Notes: generated by a model not told the origin, from the letters alone. A stretch of DNA of 64,000 nucleotides from Candidatus Faecicola pullistercoris (GCA_018714105.1 DVNW01000008.1:1-64000), one strand, 5' to 3'; shown: positions 21,719 through 30,934, numbered from the stretch's first letter. A program made the numbers and translations.

Positions 21719-21826
21719 ATGAAAATTTGTTGTATCAATCCGCCCAAACCGATAAAATCCTTTCTCAGGCTTTTTGTGCGCAAAAACAAAAAACAGGCTA
21801 AACAGTCTGCCGCCGAGCGCGTATAG
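21719..21826 (+). CDS. spoVM: SpoVM-like stage V sporulation peptide (35 aa; not in supplied ORF track)
   Basis: MKICCINPPKPIKSFLRLFVRKNKKQAKQSAAERV; AGGAG SD 9 nt upstream; aligns gap-free with B. subtilis SpoVM (MKFYTIKLPKFLGGIVRAMLGSFRKD), keeping P9, K10, R17; lies between rpe and rpmB as in Firmicutes. Confidence 0.78.
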   Translation: MKICCINPPKPIKSFLRLFVRKNKKQAKQSAAERV

Positions 21827-21902
21827 AATGCGTATCAACCGCCGGTAGAGCGTCAGAAAAGGATTTCGACTTAAAGTAGGTTTGCTTTTTGCGGCGTCTG
21901 GC

Positions 21903-21925
21903 TTAATTTTAAGATATAAAATTAA
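21903..21925. repeat. AT-rich inverted repeat upstream of plsY
   Basis: TTAATTTTA-AGATA-TAAAATTAA, perfect 9-bp arms. Confidence 0.5.
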
Positions 21926-21938
21926 TTCGGAGTCGTAT

Positions 21939-22622
21939 ATGAACGTTGTATTTTATCTTGCGGCCTTTCTCGTTTCCTATCTGATAGGCGGGTTAAACGC
22001 AAGTATACTGTATTCGAAATTCAAGCATACTGAAGATATAAGGACGCTCGGCAGTAAAAATGCAGGAACGACCAACGTTTTAAGAGTATTCGGTCGTTTG
22101 CCCGCGGCATTTACTCTGATATGGGATATCGCAAAGGCCGTTATAGCCGTTCTGGCCGCGCGGCTTATATTCCGCTCGGACGAAGCGGCTTGCGTATGGG
22201 CATGCCAAGGCGCGGCGTTCGGCGTGGTAGCGGGGCACTGCTTTCCCGTATATTTCGGATTCAGGGGCGGAAAGGGCGTAACTGCATATATGGGCGCGAT
22301 GCTCGTCATAAACCCGTATGCGGCGCTGTTGGGGCTAGCGCTCTTTATAGTGCTTGTGGCAATTACGAGGTACGTTTCGCTGGGTTCGGTAAGCGGTTGT
22401 TTAAGCTATCCCGTTTGGGTAGCCGTGCTCGGATACGCTTCGGTTTACGGAAGCCATATCCCGCTTAATATCGCATTGGCGTTATTACCCGCGTTGCTGA
22501 TAGCAATTCAGCACAGGGGCAACATAAAAAGATTACTTACGGGAACGGAGCGGAAACTATCCTTTTCCAAGCGTCCGCCCGAACAGGAAAAGAAAGAGGA
22601 AAACACTGAAAATGGAAGATAA
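21939..22622 (+). CDS. plsY: Acyl-phosphate:glycerol-3-phosphate acyltransferase PlsY
   Basis: GSKNAGTTNVLR, GHCFPVYFGFRGGKGV, membrane protein; start moved to MNVVFYL. Confidence 0.95.
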   Translation: MNVVFYLAAFLVSYLIGGLNASILYSKFKHTEDIRTLGSKNAGTTNVLRVFGRLPAAFTLIWDIAKAVIAVLAARLIFRSDEAACVWACQGAAFGVVAGHCFPVYFGFRGGKGVTAYMGAMLVINPYAALLGLALFIVLVAITRYVSLGSVSGCLSYPVWVAVLGYASVYGSHIPLNIALALLPALLIAIQHRGNIKRLLTGTERKLSFSKRPPEQEKKEENTENGR

Positions 22623-23625
22623 AATCCGAATATTCATATTGGGCGCGGGGTTCGGAACGGCGCTTGCGGTAATGCTTGCCGGCGAAGGTCACGACGTAAC
22701 GTTGTGGACCAGAAACGAAGCCGACGCAGAGCGTATTTTCAAAACTCGCACGAACAGCAAACTGCTTAAAGGGGTAATGCTTCCCGAAAGCGTAAAAGTC
22801 ACAAGTCTGACCGAAGGGGCGGGAGAGGCCGACGTAGTATTGATAGCCGTGCCTTCGTCGGCCGTGGAAAGCACGGCGGCTATGCTTTCGGACAAGCTCG
22901 CGCCTTCCGCGATAATAGTAAACGTGGCGAAAGGTTTTGCCGACGACAAGCTGACCACATTGTCGGAAATAATCAAAAAGCACTGCAAAAATTCCGTGGT
23001 TACCCTGTCGGGTCCGTCCCACGCCGAAGAACTTGCAAGGGGCAAGGAAACGGCCGTGGTAGCTTCTTCGGAGGATATGGGAAGCGCGGAATATATTCAG
23101 AAGATTTTTTCCAACGCATATTTCAGAATATATACCAATCCCGACCTTAAAGGCGTGGAAATAGGCGGAGCCGTCAAAAACATAGTGGCGATAGCCGCCG
23201 GAATAGGCGACGGAATGGGGCTTGGGGACAATGCGAAAGCCGCACTGATAACAAGAGGGCTTAACGAGATAGCCATGCTCGGGGTAAGTCTGGGGGCAAA
23301 CAAATATACCTTTGCGGGGCTTAGCTGTCTGGGCGATCTGATAGTGACGGCAAACAGCGTGCACAGCAGAAATTATCAGGCCGGATTAAGGCTGGGGAAA
23401 GGCGAAACTCCCGACGAGGCTGTCAAAAATATCGGTATGACTGTCGAGGGTGCACTCGCGGCAAAGCGAATTCACGATTATACGGGGGAGGGCAAACCCG
23501 CCATGCCCGTCTGCGAACAGATATACGCCGTATTATACGAGGGGAAAAATCCTGCCGACGCGGTCAAGGCCCTGATGTCCCGTCCAAAAAAACAGGAACA
23601 CGAAAGCTTGTGGCTGGACTACTGA
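22612..23625 (+). CDS. gpsA: Glycerol-3-phosphate dehydrogenase [NAD(P)+]
   Basis: LGAGFGTALAVMLAGEGHDVTLWTRN, LSGPSHAEELA, GAVKNIVAIAAGI, GDLIVTANSVHSRNYQAG. Confidence 0.95.
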   Translation: MEDKIRIFILGAGFGTALAVMLAGEGHDVTLWTRNEADAERIFKTRTNSKLLKGVMLPESVKVTSLTEGAGEADVVLIAVPSSAVESTAAMLSDKLAPSAIIVNVAKGFADDKLTTLSEIIKKHCKNSVVTLSGPSHAEELARGKETAVVASSEDMGSAEYIQKIFSNAYFRIYTNPDLKGVEIGGAVKNIVAIAAGIGDGMGLGDNAKAALITRGLNEIAMLGVSLGANKYTFAGLSCLGDLIVTANSVHSRNYQAGLRLGKGETPDEAVKNIGMTVEGALAAKRIHDYTGEGKPAMPVCEQIYAVLYEGKNPADAVKALMSRPKKQEHESLWLDY

Positions 23626-23638
23626 GCGACATAAAACA

Positions 23639-23661
23639 AAAAAGGGCCTTTGGCCCTTTTT
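23639..23661. terminator. Bidirectional terminator after gpsA
   Basis: AAAAGGGCC-TTT-GGCCCTTTT. Confidence 0.8.
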
Positions 23662-23673
23662 AAATTTAAAAAA

Positions 23674-23695
23674 ATAAGGGCCCGAAAGCCCTTTT
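23674..23695 (-). terminator. Terminator after rpmB (minus strand)
   Basis: AAGGGC-CCGAAA-GCCCTT with a T-rich tract on the minus strand. Confidence 0.65.
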
Positions 23696-23706
23696 CGTTT
23701 ATACGG

Positions 23707-23898
23707 TTAAGCCCTTTCGACTTTGCCGCTGCGCAGGCATCTGGTGCAAACGTATTCGCTTGCTATCGAGCCGTCTTTTTTTACAACTTTAACTTTTTGT
23801 ACGTTAACGCCCCAAGCCCTTCTGGTTTTACGATGACTGTGGCTGACCTGGTTACCGCTCATCTGGCTTTTGGCACATACGCTGCATACTCTCGACAT
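23707..23898 (-). CDS. rpmB: 50S ribosomal protein L28
   Basis: MSRVCSVCAKSQMSGNQVSHSHRKTRRAWGVNVQKVKV. Confidence 0.97.
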   Translation of the reverse strand: MSRVCSVCAKSQMSGNQVSHSHRKTRRAWGVNVQKVKVVKKDGSIASEYVCTRCLRSGKVERA

Positions 23899-23988
23899 AT
23901 TTAACCTCCTTGGTTAGTCATAACGACTGATATTCTATCACTAAAATTAAAAAAATGCAACTAAATATAAGATATTTGTTGCGTTTAC

Positions 23989-24017
23989 TTGCAAAAATGT
24001 TGTATTTATTGTAAAAT
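23989..24017 (+). promoter_or_regulatory. SigA-type promoter of asp23
   Basis: TTGCAA-N17-TAAAAT. Confidence 0.5.
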
Positions 24018-24060
24018 AACTGCGTACTGTTAAGTATAATCATCGGGTTTGAGGCAGTTT

Positions 24061-24411
24061 ATGGCACTTAATACTACAAATAAATACGGGCGCATCACCA
24101 TCTCGGACGAGGCCGTCGCAATGATAGCGAGTCAGGCCGCAGGTGATTGTTACGGAGTCGTCGAGCTTGTTTCCAGACGCCTTTCCGATAATATTTCGCG
24201 CCTGTTTAACCGCCAGATTTACGGCAAAGGTATTAAGGTTTTAACTGCCGAAAATATCATTTACATTGATATTTTCGTTGTTCTTAAACTGGGTGTTTCC
24301 GTTGAAGCGGTTAAGGAGTCCCTTATCAGTACCGTAAAATACACCGTCGAACGCTTTACCGGTATGCGCGTAAAGGAAATCAAGGTGAACGTGGTAGGAC
24401 TCCGCGTCTGA
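24061..24411 (+). CDS. Asp23/Gls24 family envelope stress response protein
   Basis: GRITISDEAVAMIASQAAGDCYGVVELV, VKYTVERFTGMRVKEIKVNVVGL. Confidence 0.93.
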   Translation: MALNTTNKYGRITISDEAVAMIASQAAGDCYGVVELVSRRLSDNISRLFNRQIYGKGIKVLTAENIIYIDIFVVLKLGVSVEAVKESLISTVKYTVERFTGMRVKEIKVNVVGLRV

Positions 24412-24438
24412 GTTTTGTAATTATTGGAGAATAAATAT

Positions 24439-26097
24439 ATGTTGAAAATAGACGGAGAATTGTTCGCCCGTATGGTACGCGGCGGCGCAAAACTCCTTGA
24501 AGTCAATAAAAATATGGTAAATATGCTGAACGTATTTCCCGTTCCCGACGGAGATACGGGCACGAATATGTTGCTTACCGTTTCCACTGCCGCAAAAGAA
24601 GTCGAATCTCTCGACACCGACGATATTTCCGAACTTGCTTCCGCCTTTTCAAAGGGCGCGCTTAAAGGAGCCAGGGGAAATTCAGGCGTTATTCTTTCGC
24701 AGATTTTCAAAGGATTTTCCGTGGCCGCAGAAAACAAAGAGGCACTCGAAGTTGAGGATCTCGCGCATGCGTTTGTCAAAGGGACGGAGATTGCTTACAG
24801 TGCGGTTACCCGCCCCAAAGAAGGCACTATTCTTACCGTTATGCGGATTATGGCGGAAAGGGCGGCGCAGCTGACTTCCAAAAAGCGCAAAGCCCCCGAT
24901 ATAGAAGGGTTTTTCGACGAGGTACTGAAAGCGGGCGAAGAGATACTTGCCAAAACGCCCGACATGCTTCCCGTTCTGAAAAAGGCGGGCGTAGTGGACG
25001 CCGGCGGCAAGGGGCTGCTGTTTATATTCAGGGGTTTTTACGAAATAATTCTCGGAAACGAGATTCCCGACGCGCCTCAAAGTGCGGAAGAGGCCGCTCA
25101 CGACGACGACCCCTTTACCGCCTTTACCGACGCGGACGATCATGAGGATATACACTTCGGATATTGTACCGAATATTTTATAACCAACCTGCTTGCCAAA
25201 ATTACCACGGCGGATATAGACAGATTAAGGGATTATCTTTCCACGATAGGCGATTGCGTGCTGGTTATAGGCGATTTGCAGCTGGTAAAGGTGCACGTCC
25301 ATACCAACAAACCAGACAAGGCGCTTAACGCCGCTCTTAAGCTCGGCGAAATAGACAGGGTTAAAATCGAGAATATGCTCGAACAAAACCGTCAGATACT
25401 CGCAAGGCGCGCCGAACAGGAAAAGGCCAAGGAGCCGCCCAAACCCTTAGGTATGATTTCCATCTGTTCCGGAGAAGGCATGGAAAACATATTCAAAGAC
25501 CTGATGGTTGACGTTGTGGTCGAAGGCGGTCAGACCATGAATCCCAGCGTGGACGATATCCTCACGGCAGTAAACGAGGTCAATGCCGACAGCGTAATCG
25601 TACTTCCCAACAATAAAAACATTATTCTAGCCGCAGAACAGGCCAAGGATCTTGCGAACAAGAAAGTGGTGGTTATACCTACGGTGAACTGTCCGCAGGG
25701 TATAGGAGCGGCTCTTGCTTTCAATCCCGAAGCCGACGCGGACGCCAACGCTTCCGCCATGGCCGCCGCGATAGACCGTATCAGATGCGGGCAGGTTACC
25801 CATGCGGTGCGTGCTACGAGAATAAACGGTTTTTCGCTTAAAGAGGGCGATATTATCGGGCTTGACGACAAAAAGGTCATAGCCAAAGGCGACGACAAGG
25901 GCGAAGTCGTTAAAAAGACGGTTGAAAAACTTATTACCGACGACGTCGAAGTGGTTACCTTGTATTACGGAGAGGGCGTAGAAGAAGAGGAAGCCCTTAA
26001 AGTGGTGGAAGAACTTACCGAGCAGTTCCCCGACGTGGACGTTATGGCTTACGAAGGCGGTCAGCCTCATTACTATTATCTGATTTCGCTGGAATAA
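24439..26097 (+). CDS. DAK/DegV-type fatty acid kinase FakA-like (YloV family)
   Basis: MLNVFPVPDGDTGTNM, GARGNSGVILSQIFKGF; follows asp23; ATG at 24439 with GGAG upstream preferred over TTG at 24424. Confidence 0.93.
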   Translation: MLKIDGELFARMVRGGAKLLEVNKNMVNMLNVFPVPDGDTGTNMLLTVSTAAKEVESLDTDDISELASAFSKGALKGARGNSGVILSQIFKGFSVAAENKEALEVEDLAHAFVKGTEIAYSAVTRPKEGTILTVMRIMAERAAQLTSKKRKAPDIEGFFDEVLKAGEEILAKTPDMLPVLKKAGVVDAGGKGLLFIFRGFYEIILGNEIPDAPQSAEEAAHDDDPFTAFTDADDHEDIHFGYCTEYFITNLLAKITTADIDRLRDYLSTIGDCVLVIGDLQLVKVHVHTNKPDKALNAALKLGEIDRVKIENMLEQNRQILARRAEQEKAKEPPKPLGMISICSGEGMENIFKDLMVDVVVEGGQTMNPSVDDILTAVNEVNADSVIVLPNNKNIILAAEQAKDLANKKVVVIPTVNCPQGIGAALAFNPEADADANASAMAAAIDRIRCGQVTHAVRATRINGFSLKEGDIIGLDDKKVIAKGDDKGEVVKKTVEKLITDDVEVVTLYYGEGVEEEEALKVVEELTEQFPDVDVMAYEGGQPHYYYLISLE

Positions 26098-28134
26098 ATG
26101 CAGCTGAAAGAAGTTAAGGGCGTAGGAAAGGTCGCCATTGAAAAACTGAAAAAACTCGGCATAAACGACGTTAAGGATCTGGTCGGTTATCTGCCGGGAA
26201 ATTATGTGGATTTATCATCGCCCGTGGCTCTGCGCGACGCAGAGGACGGGCAGTTTGTTTTAGTGGCCGTAAAAGTCAATAAGGTCGGCGGCGAGTTCCG
26301 CAAAAGCAAAAGTCTTTCCTTTTTCAAACTGAAAGGCGAGTGCGCGATAGGCGCGAAGAGCAACCGCAGCGACATATTCGACGCAATCTGGTTTAACCAA
26401 CCCTATCTCAGAAAAGGGCTCAGGGAGGGGACGACTTACTTTTTCTGGGGCAAGATTAAATGCAAAGGTTCGGTTAAAGAAATGGTCAATCCCGCCTTCG
26501 AAGAGGCCGGTAAGCCCAGAAATCTCTGCGGTATAATTCCCGTTTACAAGACGAAAGGCCTTTTTGCGCAAAGTCTGTTCAGAAACATGGTAAAAGAGGC
26601 TTTAAGCGGTTTTAGTCCCGCCTCGGTAATATCCGAGAGGATTGCCGCAGGGTTCGGACTTGACGAGCTCGGCAAGTCCTATCTTACCGCGCATGCGCCT
26701 CAAAGCATAGACGAGGGGCTTGCCGCGCAAAAGCGTATACTTACAGAAGACACGGTAAACTCCGTAATAGCGTACAGGCTTTTGGTAAAGAGCTGCGCAA
26801 AATCTCGCGAGTACGCATATTCGGACGACAGGACCGAGGTTTACGCCTTTCTGAAATCGCTGCCGTTCAGGCTTACGCCCAGTCAGGAGAGAGCGACAGA
26901 GGATATATTCCGCGACCTCTGTTCGGACAGCGGGTATATGAACAGGATACTTTCGGGCGACGTCGGAAGCGGCAAAACCGTCGTGGCTTTCGCGGCAATG
27001 TACTATGCCGTTATATCGGGGTATCAGACCGCCCTGATGGCCCCGACCGAAATACTTGCCAGACAGCATTATCTGAACGCGTTGAAATTTTTTAAGGACT
27101 ACGGGCTGAAAACGGTATTTCTGGCCTCGTCGCTTTCGGCCGCCGAGCGGCGCGCGGCATTAAGTTCAGTGGCGTCGGGCGAAGCAGATATCGTAATAGG
27201 CACGCACAGCATTATTCAGAAAGACGTGGTTTTCAAAAACCTGGCTCTTGCCGTCATAGACGAACAGCACAAATTCGGAGTCAATCAGAAAAGTCTGCTC
27301 GAACAGATGTCTGTTTCGGCAGACACTCTGACTCTCAGCGCGACGCCTATTCCGCGCGCTATGGCGTTGATACTTTACGATAACCTTAAAGTATCCCATA
27401 TCGAAAAAAGAGAAGATACCGTGCCCGTAAGTACTTTTGTGCTCAGCGACGATAAACTGCCCGGACTTTACCGCTTTATCGGCGAGGAATGCGACAAAGG
27501 CGGCAAGGCGTTTATAGTGTGTCCGCGTATCGTGGACGGAGAGGGTATGGATTTGTATTCTGCCGAACAGCTTTACAAAGAATTATCGTCGGGCGTGTTC
27601 CGCAATAGGAAAACGGCATTGCTGCACGGCGGTCTTTCCAAGCAGGAAAAGGAAAGCGTGATGGCCGGTTTTGCGGGCGGAGATACTCAAATTCTGATTT
27701 GCACCACCGTGGTGGAGGTAGGCATAGACGTCCCCGACGCCACGGTTATGGCGGTACTCAACAGCGAAAGAATGGGGCTTGCCTCGCTGCATCAGCTAAG
27801 AGGCAGAATAGGACGGGGAAGCAAGCCCGGATATTGTTTTCTGCACGTCGCTTCAGAGAAGGCGCAAGAGCGCGTGAAAATTATGGAAAACTACTCCGAC
27901 GGGCTGAAAATCGCCGAACTCGATTTCGATTTGCGCGGCGGCGGAGATTTTTTGGGAACGAGGCAGACGGGCGAGACTCTTACGGCGGGCGCCGTAAGGC
28001 TTTCGGCGGATATAATCAAAAGAGCGGGCGAAATTGCCGACAGCGTCATGCAGGACGGGGAATATCTTGAAAACCTGTCGGCACTCAATCTTACCCTGTA
28101 CTACGAAAAGCTGAAAGACGTAAGCGTTAACTAG
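26098..28134 (+). CDS. recG: ATP-dependent DNA helicase RecG
   Basis: LSGDVGSGKTVVAFAAM, APTEILARQH, DEQHKFGV, SATPIPR, LRGRIGRG. Confidence 0.97.
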   Translation: MQLKEVKGVGKVAIEKLKKLGINDVKDLVGYLPGNYVDLSSPVALRDAEDGQFVLVAVKVNKVGGEFRKSKSLSFFKLKGECAIGAKSNRSDIFDAIWFNQPYLRKGLREGTTYFFWGKIKCKGSVKEMVNPAFEEAGKPRNLCGIIPVYKTKGLFAQSLFRNMVKEALSGFSPASVISERIAAGFGLDELGKSYLTAHAPQSIDEGLAAQKRILTEDTVNSVIAYRLLVKSCAKSREYAYSDDRTEVYAFLKSLPFRLTPSQERATEDIFRDLCSDSGYMNRILSGDVGSGKTVVAFAAMYYAVISGYQTALMAPTEILARQHYLNALKFFKDYGLKTVFLASSLSAAERRAALSSVASGEADIVIGTHSIIQKDVVFKNLALAVIDEQHKFGVNQKSLLEQMSVSADTLTLSATPIPRAMALILYDNLKVSHIEKREDTVPVSTFVLSDDKLPGLYRFIGEECDKGGKAFIVCPRIVDGEGMDLYSAEQLYKELSSGVFRNRKTALLHGGLSKQEKESVMAGFAGGDTQILICTTVVEVGIDVPDATVMAVLNSERMGLASLHQLRGRIGRGSKPGYCFLHVASEKAQERVKIMENYSDGLKIAELDFDLRGGGDFLGTRQTGETLTAGAVRLSADIIKRAGEIADSVMQDGEYLENLSALNLTLYYEKLKDVSVN

Positions 28135-28272
28135 TGTAAACATTGCAAAATATGCCGCATATTATATTTATACCGCGGGAGCAAGGCGTTAATTTAACTT
28201 CAAATTTTAAAAACCTGTTAAAATCTCTTGCATTTTTATTAAAACTTTGCTATATTAAATAAGCTGGTTTTC

Positions 28273-28348
28273 GGGGGTATAGCTCAGCTGGGAGAGCATC
28301 TGCCTTACAAGCAGAGGGTCATAGGTTCGAGCCCTATTGCCCCCACCA
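28273..28348 (+). tRNA. tRNA-Val (anticodon TAC)
   Basis: Cloverleaf GGGGGTATAGCTCAGCTGGGAGAGCATCTGCCTTACAAGCAGAGGGTCATAGGTTCGAGCCCTATTGCCCCCACCA; loop CTTACAA. Confidence 0.95.
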
Positions 28349-28374
28349 CCATAAAATTTAATACGCCGTAATAT

Positions 28375-28449
28375 GCGGGAGTGGCTCAGTGGTAGAGCGT
28401 CGCCTTGCCAAGGCGAATGTCGCGGGTCCGAATCCCGTCTCCCGCTCCA
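28375..28449 (+). tRNA. tRNA-Gly (anticodon GCC)
   Basis: GCGGGAGTGGCTCAGTGGTAGAGCGTCGCCTTGCCAAGGCGAATGTCGCGGGTCCGAATCCCGTCTCCCGCTCCA; loop TTGCCAA. Confidence 0.95.
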
Positions 28450-28453
28450 ATAC

Positions 28454-28527
28454 GGCACCATCGCCAAGTGGTAAGGCACGGGCCTGCAAAGCCTTGACCC
28501 CCAGTTCGAATCTGGGTGGTGCCTCCA
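28454..28527 (+). tRNA. tRNA-Cys (anticodon GCA)
   Basis: GGCACCATCGCCAAGTGGTAAGGCACGGGCCTGCAAAGCCTTGACCCCCAGTTCGAATCTGGGTGGTGCCTCCA; discriminator U. Confidence 0.95.
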
Positions 28528-28535
28528 TTAAAAAC

Positions 28536-28622
28536 GCCGAAGTGGCGGAATAGGCAGACGCAAGGGACTTAAAATCCCTCGGGGGAAACTCCGTATCGGT
28601 TCAAGTCCGATCTCCGGCACCA
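28536..28622 (+). tRNA. tRNA-Leu (anticodon TAA)
   Basis: Type II tRNA with long variable arm; loop CTTAAAA; ends CTCCGGCACCA. Confidence 0.93.
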
Positions 28623-28626
28623 ACTT

Positions 28627-28653
28627 AAGGTACACCTTGCGTGTGCCTTTTGT
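28627..28653 (+). terminator. Terminator of tRNA cluster
   Basis: AAGGTACAC-CTTGC-GTGTGCCTT followed by T-rich tract. Confidence 0.7.
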
Positions 28654-28669
28654 TTTGTCTTTTTTTTGC

Positions 28670-28698
28670 TTGAAAAGCGTTGCGGTATATATTATAAT
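28670..28698 (+). promoter_or_regulatory. SigA-type promoter of the GH26 gene
   Basis: TTGAAA-N17-TATAAT. Confidence 0.65.
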
Positions 28699-28745
28699 TG
28701 AATTAAAAAGTCAGTATTAGTTATGCAGTTTTGACGGGGGACGAT

Positions 28746-29933
28746 ATGAAGCCGAAATTCAAAGCCGTTGCAATTGTCACGGCAATAGCGATTTGTTTAT
28801 CCGTCGTGCTCGGCGGGTGCGGCTATTCGCGTATAAAGGTGGAGGATTCGCATTATGCACGGGCGGATGCTGATTTGATCAATCCCGACGCTACGGAAAA
28901 CGCGAAAGAGCTTATGCGCTATCTGAAAAGCGTTTACGGTACAGGTGTTATAAGCGGGCAGTACGTTAACGAATACGAAAATTTCGATGCTCCCGAATTC
29001 CGCGTCGACGAAAATGATCCGCAAAGTCCGCGCACCGTGTTCAAAGCCAACGAGTTGCAGGCGGTGTATAAAGTAACCGGCGAATATCCCGCTCTTATCG
29101 GACTCGACGTATCGGGTATAGAATGCGGCGAAAAGTGTTATTCGACAGAACAAGCTGCAGAATGGCATAATGCGGGAGGTATAGTTACGCTTTGCTGGCA
29201 CTGGAAAATCGATAATTTCGACGGCAAGCCTCGCGAATTTTATACCGAAAAAACGGATTTCAATCTCAGAAAAACACTGCGAAACAAAGACAGCGAGCAA
29301 TATAAAGGGCTTATTAAGGACATCGACGTCGTTTCCGCTGAACTCAAAAAACTTTACGAGGCCGACGTTCCGGTGCTATGGCGGCCGCTTCATGAGGCCG
29401 GCGGCGGCTGGTTTTGGTGGGGAGCAAGCGGCAAAAACGCATATAAGGAATTATGGGATATTCTTTATGACCGCATGGTGAATTACCACGGACTCGATAA
29501 TCTTATATGGGTTTACAACGGGCAGGAGCCCGATTGGTACGTAGGTGACGATAAGTGCGATATCATAGGCGACGATCCGTATTATCTCAACAACGAAAGA
29601 GAACGATATCTGAAAGATACGGCTAATTCGGAAAGATTTAAAAAAACCTATGCCGCCAGTTCGGCAAAAATGATTATGATGAGCGAAAACGATTTTGTCT
29701 TCGATATAGACTCGGCTTTCAGGCAGAATACGCGTTGGCTTACTTTCTGCACGTGGTGCAGGGAATTCGTCTGCGTTTACGAGCAGGGTGAGGACGGCAA
29801 TTATTATACGAAACCCGAGTACGGCGCAATGTGCTCGACGGAAGACGAACTGAAATCTGCTTACCATAACGCACGTACCATTACTCTTTCAGACCTTGTT
29901 TCGAGCGGGCAATATAATCCCGTACGGGGCTAA
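28746..29933 (+). CDS. GH26-like glycoside hydrolase (beta-mannanase-like) lipoprotein
   Basis: Lipobox VVLGGC; VLWRPLHEAGGGWFWWG acid/base motif; VYNGQEPDWYVGDDKCDIIGDDPY; MMSENDF nucleophile candidate. Confidence 0.85.
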   Translation: MKPKFKAVAIVTAIAICLSVVLGGCGYSRIKVEDSHYARADADLINPDATENAKELMRYLKSVYGTGVISGQYVNEYENFDAPEFRVDENDPQSPRTVFKANELQAVYKVTGEYPALIGLDVSGIECGEKCYSTEQAAEWHNAGGIVTLCWHWKIDNFDGKPREFYTEKTDFNLRKTLRNKDSEQYKGLIKDIDVVSAELKKLYEADVPVLWRPLHEAGGGWFWWGASGKNAYKELWDILYDRMVNYHGLDNLIWVYNGQEPDWYVGDDKCDIIGDDPYYLNNERERYLKDTANSERFKKTYAASSAKMIMMSENDFVFDIDSAFRQNTRWLTFCTWCREFVCVYEQGEDGNYYTKPEYGAMCSTEDELKSAYHNARTITLSDLVSSGQYNPVRG

Positions 29934-29959
29934 GGTCAGTCAGGGCTGCAAGAGGTTGT

Positions 29960-30934
29960 ATGGATTTTGTTTTTTTCGATATCGAATGTGCGAACTGTTA
30001 CGACGGAAAGGGGAAACCCTGTACTTTCGGGTACGTGATAACAGACGAAAATTTCAGGGTAAAGGAATCGGACGATATCCTTATCAATCCGCGTGCGCCG
30101 TGGGATTTTTACGTGCGCAAAAAAATAATCAGATACGACCTCAAAGAGTTTGACAAGGCGCCCGAATTCGACGGCGTTTATCCCGCTATCAAACGCATAA
30201 TGACCGCGCGCGACCGAATGGTTTTCGGTTATTCGGTGCAAAACGATATCAAATTTTTATACGACGCCTGCGAGCGCTACGGTTGCAGACAGCCCGTCTA
30301 CGATTATATAGACGTATCGCTCGTTTATAAAACGGTAAAAAGGCTTAAAGACGAAGCGTCGCTTTCGGCGGCGGTAGCCGAATACGGCAGCGTTTTCGAG
30401 GGCGAAAAGCATAAAAGCGTGGACGACGCATTCAACACCATGACGGTATTCAAAAACCTTTGCGTCGAACTCAACCTGACTTCAACCGAGGCGGTATCCG
30501 AATTTTTCAGCGGTTGCGGAGGAAACAGCCTGTTTAAAATCAAGCTGTTCGGCGTAAAAAACCTGAACGAAATCGAAAGCGTGAAAGATTTCTGCAACCT
30601 TAAAAACAAATTCAAAAAGCCCGCCGAGACGTACGTATCCGAAGGCAGGGAAAAAACCGTTTTCCGTTGCAGGCTTACCGGAAAAAGGGTTGCGGTCAAC
30701 CACTCGTTTTTCTCCGACGATTTTATTGCGGCTCTGAAACTTCTGAAAAGGATGAAGCAGTCGGGTATAGCGACAGTGAGGAGAGGGCTGCCTTTCGACT
30801 TTATTCTTACGGGCAAAAAAGAGGAGCGGGAAGGCGGCAAAAAAGAACTGGACGCAACCGATATGCTGCAAATTCTGGGTATGTCTTCCGACGAGCTTGC
30901 TCAAACCTCTTTGCCTGATTTTAAAATAAAATAG
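29960..30934 (+). CDS. DnaQ-like 3'-5' exonuclease (DEDDh)
   Basis: FFDIECAN, HKSVDDAFNT; unknown C-terminal extension. Confidence 0.8.
   Translation: MDFVFFDIECANCYDGKGKPCTFGYVITDENFRVKESDDILINPRAPWDFYVRKKIIRYDLKEFDKAPEFDGVYPAIKRIMTARDRMVFGYSVQNDIKFLYDACERYGCRQPVYDYIDVSLVYKTVKRLKDEASLSAAVAEYGSVFEGEKHKSVDDAFNTMTVFKNLCVELNLTSTEAVSEFFSGCGGNSLFKIKLFGVKNLNEIESVKDFCNLKNKFKKPAETYVSEGREKTVFRCRLTGKRVAVNHSFFSDDFIAALKLLKRMKQSGIATVRRGLPFDFILTGKKEEREGGKKELDATDMLQILGMSSDELAQTSLPDFKIK

Noticed and set aside
23650-23904. 84-aa plus-strand ORF
   Set aside because: Antisense to rpmB (L28) and spans its terminators.
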